Assembly: GCA_017509715.1 (NCBI GenBank)
Contig: JAFWOU010000001.1
Span: 88,761 to 152,760 of the forward strand
Length of the DNA: 64,000 nt
Direction of reading: 5' to 3'
Source of the DNA: Paludibacteraceae bacterium
GTDB taxonomy: Bacteria; Bacteroidota; Bacteroidia; Bacteroidales; Paludibacteraceae
The notes under the pieces are model-generated. The model had not been told where the DNA came from, did no database searches, and was given only the letters and a program-made list of their open reading frames with translations. The position numbers were made by a program, and so were the translations under genes. This document shows positions 34,532 to 42,871 of the stretch, piece after piece (position 1 is the first letter of the stretch; each line of letters begins with the position of its first letter).

Positions 34532-36831
34532 AATTCCACCTGAAAACCGGCATGCACGTTGATGCCTGCCTGTGCATAATACCAGGTGCATCGGCTACCG
34601 TCTAAGAAGCGGCTGGCCTCGGCACCGCCGTTGCTGGCATATTTCTCGTTGAAGATATTATTCAGTTGGCAGTTGAGTCGTACGTTGGGTACCCCGCGCC
34701 TGTCGGCAAACCACTTGCGCATCGGCAGCTGGTACTGCAGGTGGACGTTGGTCGTGGTATAGGCTTTCAGCATCGCGTGTACGTCCTGGGTGTTGTCCAG
34801 GTACTGACGACTCACCACGTTGGTCTGGACGGTAGCCATGAAGCCTTCGTACTCAAACGTGAAGAGCGACATCGCCGTGATGGTCGGCGAGAAAGCGATC
34901 GTCACATCGCCCTCGATAGAGTCCAGTCCTACCCAGTTCCAGTTGGTCTGATCGTCATACAGGTCGATATACTGCTTGTAGTTCTGCAGTTTGTTGCGAC
35001 TCACCACCATATTGCCTTCCCAGCGCATCCAGTCCGTAATCCGTACGCCTGCGGTCAGTTCCGCACCCATACGGTACGAGTCCTTGACGTTGACGGTCTT
35101 CATCGCGCCTACGTCGTTATACTCGCCCGTGAGCACCAACTGGTTGTCATAGTCCATGAAGTAGAGATTCAGACCTATATTAAAACGCGCGTGCGCGTAT
35201 TGATAGCCCAGTTCGTAGTCATACAGCCGCTCCGCCTTCGGCAGGTTGGTCCAGGTGCCGGTTGAGGCATCGTAGCGCGCATTCTCCTTGTAGTTGTTGC
35301 GACTCGGATCGCGGTTGGCAATAGCAAACGAGGCGGAAAGCATGTGACCGCCATTCTGGTAGGTCAGTCCGGCTTTGGGATTGAAGAAATGGTAATTGGC
35401 CGTGAGGGGCAGATCCTCCATGTTCTCGTCGTTGATACCATCGCGGCTATAACGCACGTAGCGGTACTGCAGGTCGCCGTACAGACTCAGTTTCTCCTGA
35501 CCGCGATGGATAATGCGCCAGTTGGCCTTGGCATAGGTATTCACATCGATCTTATTAGCTTTGTTGCGGTAGTACTCATAGTGAATAGGCAGAGCTTGGA
35601 GCGTCGGCTTGGCCAGATATTCCAGCGTTCCCCAGTGATGACCCAGGTAGTTGTTGCCGGCTACGCCCACCTGGAAGTCCACCGGCTCCGACACATACTT
35701 GGCATTGATCAGAAAACCCGCATAGTGGTTCTCCAGCCATTTCTGGTACATACCGTAGCTCTTGTCCTTGGGATTGCTGACCATCGCTGGGTCGGTCAGT
35801 CCCCAGTAGCTGTATTTCTTCTTCTTATACTGCTCGTAGTAGCCGCCTCCGTGCGTATAGTGGAGCGTGGTGGAGATATTCCATTGCGGCGTGAAGCGGT
35901 GCAGGATGGTCAGCTGGGCATGCTGCTGGGCGTAGTTGTCGGTCTGGTTGGGATAGTAGACGGTGGAGTCGCTTCCATCCGCCGCCTTGACGCTATATTC
36001 TCCGGCGGGATTATAACGCCGATCGGCACCGTCAATGCCGTAAGCCGTGTTGTAGTCCACGCCTTCCCAGCCCATGCCGGTCTTCTCCGCACCGCCAAAG
36101 GCACGCAGGATCACCTGCGTCTTACGTCCGTACCAGCCGATGTCGCCGTAGTAGCTGTACAGGTCACTCTTGGTGCGGTACAGAAAACCATCAGAGTCCA
36201 CCTTGCTGAAGCGGGCATTCAGTTTCCAGCGGTTGGCTATCGAGGCATGGGCATTGATCATCTCGCGGAAGGTATTGTACATACCGCCGTTAAAGGCGAT
36301 GGTCATATGGCTGACCGTGTCCACGAAGTTGGTCTGCATATTCAGGCTCGCACCAAAGGCCGAACCGCTCGTACTCGTTCCTACACCGCGCTGTACATCC
36401 ACTTGCGAGATTGACGAAGCCATGTCCGACATGTTGACCCAGAACACGGTCTGACTCTCCTGGTCGTTGAGTTGCACCTCGTTGACGGTCATGTTGATAC
36501 GCGTATGATCTGTGCCACGCACGCGGAAGTAGGTATAACCTACTCCGAGTCCGTCGTCCGAAGTCACCTGCAGACCGGGCACGGTGGATAGCAGGTAGGG
36601 CAGGTTCTGACCCGTATTCTCCCGGTTCAGTTCCTGCGTACCTACCGCATCAGTACTGAGCGTGGTCTGCTGCACGCGCGCGGCCTGGACGTAGATCTCC
36701 TCCAGTTCTTTATAGCGCGTGAGCGAGTCTTGCGGGTTAGCAACTTGAGCGATGGCACTTACGCTCGTTAACGACCAAATGGCCACCGAGATGACCAATT
36801 GGTACACATAGAAATGTCTAATTTTTCTCAT
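34528..36831 (-). CDS. TonB-dependent outer-membrane receptor, probable thiamin transporter
   Basis: A 767-residue receptor with a signal peptide, an N-terminal plug (VPGLQVTSDDGLGVGYTYFRVRG ... VDVQRGVGTSTSGSAFGASL) and a C-terminal 22-strand-type barrel ending in phenylalanine (GFQVEF). It uses TonB energy to import a ligand. A TPP riboswitch ends just before its ATG, so the ligand is probably thiamin or a phosphorylated form, as known for TPP-regulated receptors in Bacteroides. The start at 36831 (MRKIRHFYVYQL) is chosen because the upstream in-frame ATG (36846) lies inside the riboswitch's conserved 3' strand. No thiamin biosynthesis or PnuT-type inner-membrane gene is adjacent in this window. 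Confidence 0.9.
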   Translation of the reverse strand: MRKIRHFYVYQLVISVAIWSLTSVSAIAQVANPQDSLTRYKELEEIYVQAARVQQTTLSTDAVGTQELNRENTGQNLPYLLSTVPGLQVTSDDGLGVGYTYFRVRGTDHTRINMTVNEVQLNDQESQTVFWVNMSDMASSISQVDVQRGVGTSTSGSAFGASLNMQTNFVDTVSHMTIAFNGGMYNTFREMINAHASIANRWKLNARFSKVDSDGFLYRTKSDLYSYYGDIGWYGRKTQVILRAFGGAEKTGMGWEGVDYNTAYGIDGADRRYNPAGEYSVKAADGSDSTVYYPNQTDNYAQQHAQLTILHRFTPQWNISTTLHYTHGGGYYEQYKKKKYSYWGLTDPAMVSNPKDKSYGMYQKWLENHYAGFLINAKYVSEPVDFQVGVAGNNYLGHHWGTLEYLAKPTLQALPIHYEYYRNKANKIDVNTYAKANWRIIHRGQEKLSLYGDLQYRYVRYSRDGINDENMEDLPLTANYHFFNPKAGLTYQNGGHMLSASFAIANRDPSRNNYKENARYDASTGTWTNLPKAERLYDYELGYQYAHARFNIGLNLYFMDYDNQLVLTGEYNDVGAMKTVNVKDSYRMGAELTAGVRITDWMRWEGNMVVSRNKLQNYKQYIDLYDDQTNWNWVGLDSIEGDVTIAFSPTITAMSLFTFEYEGFMATVQTNVVSRQYLDNTQDVHAMLKAYTTTNVHLQYQLPMRKWFADRRGVPNVRLNCQLNNIFNEKYASNGGAEASRFLDGSRCTWYYAQAGINVHAGFQVEF

Positions 36832-36832
36832 T

Positions 36833-36896
36833 TTCCTTAGCAGCATTACCTGCTCAGGTTCTACGGGTGTGTTCTCAGCTTTGTCAGCACCCCGAA
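36833..36896 (-). promoter_or_regulatory. TPP riboswitch (thi box)
   Basis: On the minus strand the conserved THI elements occur in order: CGGGGTGC (36894-36887), GCTGAGA (36879-36873), ACCC (36868-36865), GAACCTGA (36861-36854), GGTAAT (36850-36845) and AAGGA (36838-36834). The ATG of the TonB receptor follows within about three bases, leaving no room for a terminator, so control of translation initiation is likely. No TAnnTTTG box is evident directly upstream; transcription may come from the araC side. Confidence 0.93.
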
Positions 36897-36912
36897 TGAA
36901 TCTGAACGATGT

Positions 36913-37758
36913 TTATGAATTGCGATATACTTTCGGTGTGACGCCCACGTGCGACTTGAAGAATCGGTTGAAGAACGCGATATTATCAAATCCCAGCGAG
37001 AGGGCGATCTCTTTAATCTGCAGATTGGTAACTTTTAGTTGTGCTTTAGCATCCGTCAGGATGGCATCGTTGATGATGTCGCCGGCCGTACGTTCGCTCA
37101 CCTGGCGTATGGTGGAGCATAGGTGCGGCAGGGTGATACGCATAGCCTGCGCATACTGGTTGACGTGGTGCCACTCGTGGTAGTGCTTCACCACCAGTTG
37201 GCAGTAGTCGTGGTATATCTCCGACTTGCGATCCAGCGGCCGTACGTCCACGTCGTTCTGCAGTCGTGCCTGCTCGGCATAGCTGGTCTGCAGCAGGTTG
37301 AAGATATGTACCATCCGCTCCGTGTTGAGCATCGAGGGCTTGGTGTTCAGCGCCTTGATGAGCGTGTCGTACATGCTGCAAAGCACGTCGGTATGCTCCT
37401 GTGTTAGACTCAGTTTGGGTGACTTCAGCTGCATGGCCGAGAGCGACATACGATTGTTGAACGTATGCTTCTCCAGGAAGCTGCTGCCGAACACAATCCA
37501 GTACACCAGCGCATCCTCCGATATATCGTGGATGAACAGGAAGTTACCGGGTTCGAAGAGCAGCACGTCGTTGGCCTTGAAGGAGTAGTCGGTGATATTA
37601 ACCGTCGCACTCGCCGTTCCGCGTACGAGCAGTGCGTACACGCCGCACATGATCTTACACGGGAAACGGCCGTACTCCTTCATCAGTTTACCACTCGCAT
37701 CGCCGATCATGTAGTCGCCGTACGGGCAGTCGAGTATAGGGATATTGTTTTCTTGCAT
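36913..37758 (-). CDS. AraC-family transcriptional regulator
   Basis: A 281-residue regulator with an N-terminal cupin-like sensing domain and a C-terminal double helix-turn-helix (KVTNLQIKEIALSLGFDNIAFFNRFFKSHVGVTPKVYR). The start overlaps the potD stop (TAATG), so it is translated as the fifth gene of the pot operon and may control polyamine uptake or respond to a related signal. The ligand is not known. The TPP riboswitch lies 17 bp beyond its stop. Confidence 0.88.
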   Translation of the reverse strand: MQENNIPILDCPYGDYMIGDASGKLMKEYGRFPCKIMCGVYALLVRGTASATVNITDYSFKANDVLLFEPGNFLFIHDISEDALVYWIVFGSSFLEKHTFNNRMSLSAMQLKSPKLSLTQEHTDVLCSMYDTLIKALNTKPSMLNTERMVHIFNLLQTSYAEQARLQNDVDVRPLDRKSEIYHDYCQLVVKHYHEWHHVNQYAQAMRITLPHLCSTIRQVSERTAGDIINDAILTDAKAQLKVTNLQIKEIALSLGFDNIAFFNRFFKSHVGVTPKVYRNS

Positions 37759-39002
37759 TAATGCACCAGTTTGATTTCATTCCACATATCCAGCAACATC
37801 TCCTGTGCGTCGCCTGCATCGTGCATGAGCGCGCAACGCTTGATGATGTCGTTGTCGGCATAGTAAACGGGATTGAGGTGGAGCTTGTGCGGATCCAGCA
37901 TCTCGCCGTTTACCTTGATCGGGTCGTGACCGAAGAAGTACGATGCATCCACCGTCTCGGGCCACTCCTCCGGATCGTTCTGATCGGCCAGCACCGCAGC
38001 CGCAGCTTTCTCGCCGCCGGCGCAACTTACATAACCGATCTCGGCCATGTTAGCCAAGGCATTCTCGGCCTTGCACATATAGTCGATGAAGTAGGTAGCG
38101 GCCTTCACGTTCTGGGCATACTTCGGAATTACCCAACCGTCGAACCATACGTTCGAACCCTCTTTGGGCACGATATAGTCCAGCATCACGCCCATCTCGG
38201 CAGCCTCCTCGATGGCAAACTGGGCATCGCCCGACCAGCTCAGGTTGATCCATGCCTTGCCCTTGGTCATCTCTTCCTTACCGAAGTCTACTTCCCATCC
38301 GCAGATCTGCGGCTTGGCTTCGATGAGGATGTCCTTCACTACCTCGATACGCTCCGGCGTGATATTCTTCACCAGGTCGTCGCGGGTCACCTCGTCAAAC
38401 TCCAACTCATGGCGATAGCCGTAGAGCACCAGCACCGAGTAGACGTCGCGTACGGCGTCCTTCATGAGGATTCGGTTCTTGAATTTCGAATTCAGCAGTG
38501 CTTCCCACGACTCCAGGTCCTCACGCTGTACGTACTGCGGGTTGTAGATGAAGCCCGTCGTTCCCCACATATAGCCTACCGTATAGTCGCTCACGCGGAT
38601 GTCCGCACGCGGAGCCATCTGCTGGAATTTCTCGGTCACGTATGGCGAGATATTGTCAAAGTAGTAGATCGAGTCGGGTATCAAGTCTTTCTGAATAGGC
38701 TGTATCAGGCCCTTCTTGAGCATGCGCTCGATGATGTACTCCGACGGGCAGAACACGTCATAGTCCTCGTGACCTACCTCAATCTTGGTCAGCGCCGTCT
38801 CGTTGATGTCAAAGGTCTCATAGACCAGTTCCACCTTCTCGCCCGTCTGCTCGTAATACCACTTCTCAAAATTCTCCTTGACGTCCTCGTCGATATAGTC
38901 CGCCCAGTTGAGCACTTTGAGTTGATGTGCGCGGTCGTTACCGCCACACGAACTGAAAAGGATGGCTACCAAAGCCAATACAGAAAGGAAAAAATTTCTC
39001 AT
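37758..39002 (-). CDS. potD: Spermidine/putrescine-binding lipoprotein
   Basis: A 414-residue periplasmic binding protein anchored as a lipoprotein (LFSSCGG, Cys19). The N-terminal LKVLNWADYIDEDVKENFEKW and the segment YDVFCPSEYIIERM match PotD/PotF-type polyamine receptors. It delivers spermidine or putrescine to PotBC. It follows potC by 4 bp and is coupled to araC. Confidence 0.92.
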   Translation of the reverse strand: MRNFFLSVLALVAILFSSCGGNDRAHQLKVLNWADYIDEDVKENFEKWYYEQTGEKVELVYETFDINETALTKIEVGHEDYDVFCPSEYIIERMLKKGLIQPIQKDLIPDSIYYFDNISPYVTEKFQQMAPRADIRVSDYTVGYMWGTTGFIYNPQYVQREDLESWEALLNSKFKNRILMKDAVRDVYSVLVLYGYRHELEFDEVTRDDLVKNITPERIEVVKDILIEAKPQICGWEVDFGKEEMTKGKAWINLSWSGDAQFAIEEAAEMGVMLDYIVPKEGSNVWFDGWVIPKYAQNVKAATYFIDYMCKAENALANMAEIGYVSCAGGEKAAAAVLADQNDPEEWPETVDASYFFGHDPIKVNGEMLDPHKLHLNPVYYADNDIIKRCALMHDAGDAQEMLLDMWNEIKLVH

Positions 39003-39006
39003 AGCA

Positions 39007-40359
39007 TCAATTGTTTTCTTGTTTATTATTGCGAATATTTATAATGATCAATGCAGTCAGCATCACCAGCAGGATGATGGTAAACAGCGGACGCAGTTCG
39101 GGCGTCAGTCCGCCCTTGCGGGCGTCCGAGTAGATGAACGTACTGAGCGTCTCCAGTCCGCCGCTACCCTTCGTGAAGAAGGTCACGCCAAAGTCATCCA
39201 CCGAGAGCGTCAGCGCCAGTATGAAGCCCGACAGCATGCCCGGCCACAGTTCCGGCAGCATGACCATACGCAGCGCCTGCGCGGGCGTAGCCCCCAGGTC
39301 CAGAGCGGCCTCGTAGGTATTGGGATTCATGCGGCTCAGTCGCGGCAACACACTCAGCACCACGTAGGGCGTACAGAACACCACATGCGCGATGCAAACC
39401 GTGGCCAGTCCCTGGCTCACACCCAGCGCTACGAAGAGCAGGAAGAGCGATATACCCGTGATGATATCAGGGTTGATCATCGGCACCGAGTTCATCAGGC
39501 TCACCACTTTGCGCTGCCGCGCACGCATATTGTAGATACCTATGGCAGCCAGCGTACCCAGTATAGTAGAGCATACCGCCGCTATCAGGGCGATCACTAC
39601 CGTATACCATATCGCACTATTCAGTCCGGCGTCGGCCTGACCCGTGAAGAGGTTGGCATATAGCTGCATCGAGAAGCCGGTCCAGTTGCCCAGGATCTTG
39701 CTCTCCGTAAACGAGAACACGGCGATCAGCGCGATCGGCGCATAGAGCACCAGCAGCAAGAGCCATAGGTATAGTTGCGATCCGTAATGACGGCGCATAC
39801 CCATGCGCTTGCGGCGGAGCATCTCCTGCTCCACGGATGTCAGCTGTTTCTCCTTGCGGCGCTGCACTACGGTCACGATGCTATAGGCTGCCACGCCCGC
39901 CAGCATCAGTCCCGCCAACACAAACCATATCCATCCGCGGCTGCGCTTCACCTCTATCGAGGCATGCAGGTACTGCTCAAACGCTCCGTATGCATTCTGT
40001 ACTAGCACACGCTTCTTGCGGTTCTTCGGCAGTTCCTTCTTGCGCCATACGGTCCAGTCCGTTCCCTCCGAGTCGGTAAACGCATAGACCTGTTCGGCCC
40101 AACTTTCCAGCGTCGGCATCGGTCGGTCAACAAACACAAAGTCCAGACTATCCGACGCCTGATGGCTGATAGCTGATGGCTGAATACTGATATTCACCTT
40201 CTCACCCGCATACGTGCCGGGGAAAGTATCTACCACGGCGGCCTTGCCTGTCTCCCCCACCCGCAACTCATACGTCAGGTTCGATTGCGCCATTGCGCCG
40301 GATACTAGGATGCCTAAGAAACCTAGGAGACTTAGGAGGCCTAGTCTCAATCTTCTCAT
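39007..40359 (-). CDS. potC: Polyamine ABC transporter permease PotC with a large N-terminal extension
   Basis: The C-terminal 250 residues are a normal PotC permease with the EAA loop (AALDLGATPAQALRMVMLPELWPG). The N-terminal 195 residues are extra. They comprise a signal-like segment (RRLRLGLLSLLGFLGILVSGAMA), an unrecognised beta-rich domain containing the repeat-derived ISIQPSAISHQASD, and a transmembrane helix near 143-163 (GWIWFVLAGLMLAGVAAYSI). PotC is usually about 260 residues; this has 450. The fused domain probably faces the periplasm between signal and helix. It may be a lineage-specific accessory domain or a small envelope protein fused to PotC. The start overlaps the potB end (ATGA). 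Confidence 0.88.
   Translation of the reverse strand: MRRLRLGLLSLLGFLGILVSGAMAQSNLTYELRVGETGKAAVVDTFPGTYAGEKVNISIQPSAISHQASDSLDFVFVDRPMPTLESWAEQVYAFTDSEGTDWTVWRKKELPKNRKKRVLVQNAYGAFEQYLHASIEVKRSRGWIWFVLAGLMLAGVAAYSIVTVVQRRKEKQLTSVEQEMLRRKRMGMRRHYGSQLYLWLLLLVLYAPIALIAVFSFTESKILGNWTGFSMQLYANLFTGQADAGLNSAIWYTVVIALIAAVCSTILGTLAAIGIYNMRARQRKVVSLMNSVPMINPDIITGISLFLLFVALGVSQGLATVCIAHVVFCTPYVVLSVLPRLSRMNPNTYEAALDLGATPAQALRMVMLPELWPGMLSGFILALTLSVDDFGVTFFTKGSGGLETLSTFIYSDARKGGLTPELRPLFTIILLVMLTALIIINIRNNKQENN
40160..40187. repeat. Heptamer array inside potC
   Basis: 7-bp units TGATGGC, TGATAGC, TGATGGC and TGAATAC at 40160, 40167, 40174 and 40181. On the coding strand they give QPSAISHQAS in the N-terminal extension. 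Confidence 0.88.
40304..40348. repeat. 9-bp repeats in the potC signal region
   Basis: Five degenerate 9-bp units (ACTAGGATG, CCTAAGAAA, CCTAGGAGA, CTTAGGAGG, CCTAGTCTC) span the start of potC and encode its Leu-rich signal segment. The period is a multiple of three, so copy-number change would add or remove three residues. Confidence 0.75.
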
Positions 40360-41153
40360 ACCATCCCTCCTTTCTCCTCGCCCGAGGCATCGTGGTCACC
40401 AAAGAAGGAGGTCAGACCGATAATGATCAGCAGCACCAGCGAGAGCACCGCTCCGTAGTTGAGCAGGTCGGTCGTGGTGATATAGTCCTGGATCAACGAT
40501 CCGAACAACTTAATATTGTTATGCGTCAGCAGTTCGGCGATGGCGAACGTACTCACCGTAGGCATAAACACCATCACCACGCCGCTATACACACCCGGCA
40601 TACTCAGCGGAACGATGATCTTCCAGAAGCATTTCCAGCGGTTAGCTCCCAGGTCCTGCGCTGCCTCCACGAGCGAGTTGTCCATCTTCTGCAGCGTGTT
40701 GTAGATCGGGTAGATCATAAAGGGCAGATAGTCGTAGCACAAGCCGAAGAGCAAGGCTCCCTCGCCCAGCGGCAAGCCGCACATATTAAACAGCTCCACC
40801 GTGGCTACCGTACGCAGCAGAAAGTTGATCCACATCGGCAGGATGAAGAGCATCGCCATCACCTTAGGCGTGCGGAAGTCCTCCTGGGCCATGATATAGG
40901 CCGCCGGATAGCCGATCAGCAGACATATAGCCGTGTTCAGCACGGCGATCATCACCGAGTAGAAGAAGGTCTGTATCGCTTCGCTATGACTGAAGAACTT
41001 GGCAAAGTTGCGCAGCGTGAACTGTCCGCTCATGTCCGTGAAGGCATATACCCCCACCAGCACCAGCGGCAGCACCACAAACAGCGCCATGAACAAGATA
41101 TACGGCCATGCCCACGTCCGTCGCGAAGAAAATATCTGAAGCACTTTACTCAT
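40356..41153 (-). CDS. potB: Polyamine ABC transporter permease PotB
   Basis: A 265-residue inner-membrane permease with six transmembrane segments and the EAA loop VEAAQDLGANRWKCFWKIIVPLSMPG, which contacts PotA. It pairs with PotC to form the channel. The start overlaps the potA stop and its stop overlaps the potC start, both as ATGA. Confidence 0.94.
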   Translation of the reverse strand: MSKVLQIFSSRRTWAWPYILFMALFVVLPLVLVGVYAFTDMSGQFTLRNFAKFFSHSEAIQTFFYSVMIAVLNTAICLLIGYPAAYIMAQEDFRTPKVMAMLFILPMWINFLLRTVATVELFNMCGLPLGEGALLFGLCYDYLPFMIYPIYNTLQKMDNSLVEAAQDLGANRWKCFWKIIVPLSMPGVYSGVVMVFMPTVSTFAIAELLTHNNIKLFGSLIQDYITTTDLLNYGAVLSLVLLIIIGLTSFFGDHDASGEEKGGMV

Positions 41154-42640
41154 CAGCTTTCGACTTTCGACTTTTGACTTTCGACTTTATCCAGCAGAAT
41201 GTCCTTCGGCTTGATCACGATACCCACTCTATCGCCATCGTCCCACACGTCGTTGGTATTCACGTAGAGGTCGTATCCCTCGTCCGTTCGGATCGTCAGG
41301 TGGTAGTGGTTACCCTTGAACAAGATGAAGTGCACCTCACCGCTCAACGTACCCTCTTCCTCATAGTCCTGCAGGTCGATGTCGCGGAAGCGCACCAGTA
41401 CGCGCACTTTGTCGCCGGGCTTCAGACCCTCCAGTTGCTTCTCCTCTACCGTCCAGTCGGCCTCCAGGAAGCGCACCTTGCCGTTCTTCTGCACCTCACC
41501 GTCGAGGTAGTTGTAGATATGCTGCTCTTTGCGCATGATCTGGATATCCTCCGGACGCACCAGCATGCCTACCTCCGTACCGGGCAGGTACTCGTGATAG
41601 TCCTGGATCAGGAACTCATAGCCGTCGGCTGTCAGTACGCGCATCTCGTAGTGCACGCCCTTGAATATACAACTCTGCACCTCGCCGTACCACTTCGTAA
41701 ACTTACCCTTCGGCACGCGGTCCTCATAGTCATCATCTTCCTGATCGGGTACACGGCCGCGCTTCTCATCCTCTTTGCGCCATACGTAGATATCTTCCGG
41801 ACGGATCACGACATCCACCGGGTTGTTCTCGCCGAAGCCCGAATCGATACAGTCAAACTCCTGGCCGATGAATTTCACGCGCTTGTCGCGTATCATCGTG
41901 CCGCTCAATATGTTGCTCTCGCCGATGAAGTCGGCCACAAAGCAGTTCTGCGGTTCGTTGTATATATCCGTCGGCGTACCGATCTGCTGGATCCGTCCCT
42001 CGCTCATCACTACCACGCGGTCTGAGAGCGTCAACGCTTCCTCCTGGTCGTGGGTCACGTAGATAAAGGTGATACCCAGCTTCTCATGCAGCTCCTTCAA
42101 CTCGATCTGCATGTCATGCCGCATCTTCAGGTCCAGCGCACTCAGCGGTTCGTCCAGCAGCAGCACCTCCGGCTTGTTGACTATCGCGCGCGCAATAGCC
42201 ACACGCTGTTGCTGTCCGCCACTCAACGTATCCACCTTCCTTTCCTCATAGCCCGTCAGGTTGGCCATCTTCAGCGCCTGACGCACCTTCTTCTTGATCG
42301 TAGCCGGATCTTCTTTCTTCAGTTTCAGACCGAAAGCTACGTTGTTGAACACGTTCAGGTGGGGAAACAACGCATACTTCTGAAACACCGTATTCACCGG
42401 ACGCTTATACGGAGGTGTCTTGGTCACGTCCTCGCCCTTCAGCAGGATGTCGCCCGACGATGCCACCTGAAAACCGGCGATGCAGCGCAGCAAGGTCGTC
42501 TTGCCGCAACCCGACGGTCCCAGGATCGTCACAAACTCGCCTTTCTTCACCTGCAGGCTGACGTCGTTCAACGCAAACTTGCCGTCCTCGAATTGCTTCG
42601 AGACGTGATTGACCTCAATGATATATTCAGATTTTGCCAT
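41153..42640 (-). CDS. potA: Polyamine ABC transporter ATPase PotA with duplicated C-terminal domain
   Basis: A 495-residue ATPase. Walker A is [14 protein letters not shown], the signature is [14 protein letters not shown] and Walker B is [12 protein letters not shown]. PotA is usually about 370 residues. Here the regulatory TOBE-like part appears twice, around [18 protein letters not shown] and [18 protein letters not shown], separated by a DYEDR-type acidic linker and a second domain. The last 11 residues ([11 protein letters not shown]) come from a heptamer array. ATG 42640 (MAKSEYII) is chosen over 42661, which overlaps the -7 box. It is the first gene of the operon potA-potB-potC-potD-araC. 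Confidence 0.92.
   Translation of the reverse strand: MAKSEYIIEVNHVSKQFEDGKFALNDVSLQVKKGEFVTILGPSGCGKTTLLRCIAGFQVASSGDILLKGEDVTKTPPYKRPVNTVFQKYALFPHLNVFNNVAFGLKLKKEDPATIKKKVRQALKMANLTGYEERKVDTLSGGQQQRVAIARAIVNKPEVLLLDEPLSALDLKMRHDMQIELKELHEKLGITFIYVTHDQEEALTLSDRVVVMSEGRIQQIGTPTDIYNEPQNCFVADFIGESNILSGTMIRDKRVKFIGQEFDCIDSGFGENNPVDVVIRPEDIYVWRKEDEKRGRVPDQEDDDYEDRVPKGKFTKWYGEVQSCIFKGVHYEMRVLTADGYEFLIQDYHEYLPGTEVGMLVRPEDIQIMRKEQHIYNYLDGEVQKNGKVRFLEADWTVEEKQLEGLKPGDKVRVLVRFRDIDLQDYEEEGTLSGEVHFILFKGNHYHLTIRTDEGYDLYVNTNDVWDDGDRVGIVIKPKDILLDKVESQKSKVES
41161..41188. repeat. Heptamer array at the 3' end of potA
   Basis: Four 7-bp units CGACTTT, CGACTTT, TGACTTT and CGACTTT (AAAGTCR on the coding strand). 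A 31-nt stretch (41156-41186) is identical to 51616-51646 inside birA. The array supplies the last codons of potA up to its stop, which overlaps the potB start. Confidence 0.93.
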
Positions 42641-42658
42641 TTTACACAATTTACGGCG

Positions 42659-42689
42659 CAAAGGTACTGCTTTTTTCTCATATACGCAA
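42659..42689 (-). promoter_or_regulatory. Promoter of the pot operon
   Basis: On the minus strand, TTG (42689-42687), a 20-nt spacer starting CGTATATG and then an A-tract, and TACCTTTG (42666-42659), 18 nt above the potA ATG. Confidence 0.82.
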
Positions 42690-42780
42690 GCGCACGCGTA
42701 TATTTATTGAAAAAAAAGTGCATTTTTGCCGTTCTTTTGCAAGTCGAATTTGCAATTCGAAAAAAAATCAGCATATGCAC

Positions 42781-42811
42781 TTGCATATGTCGAAAAAAAG
42801 CAGTACCTTTG
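42781..42811 (+). promoter_or_regulatory. Promoter of pckA
   Basis: TTG at 42781-42783, a 20-nt spacer starting CATATGTCG and then an A-tract, and TACCTTTG at 42804-42811. The leader to the ATG is about 55 nt. Confidence 0.85.
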
Positions 42812-42871
42812 TGCCGTAATTTGACGTACTACGCGTTAGCATATAACAAACAAAACAAATCATATCAAAAA

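Noticed and set aside
36846..36848. Upstream ATG as start of the TonB-dependent receptor
   Set aside because: It lies within the conserved 3' strand of the TPP riboswitch; the signal peptide starts at the ATG at 36831.
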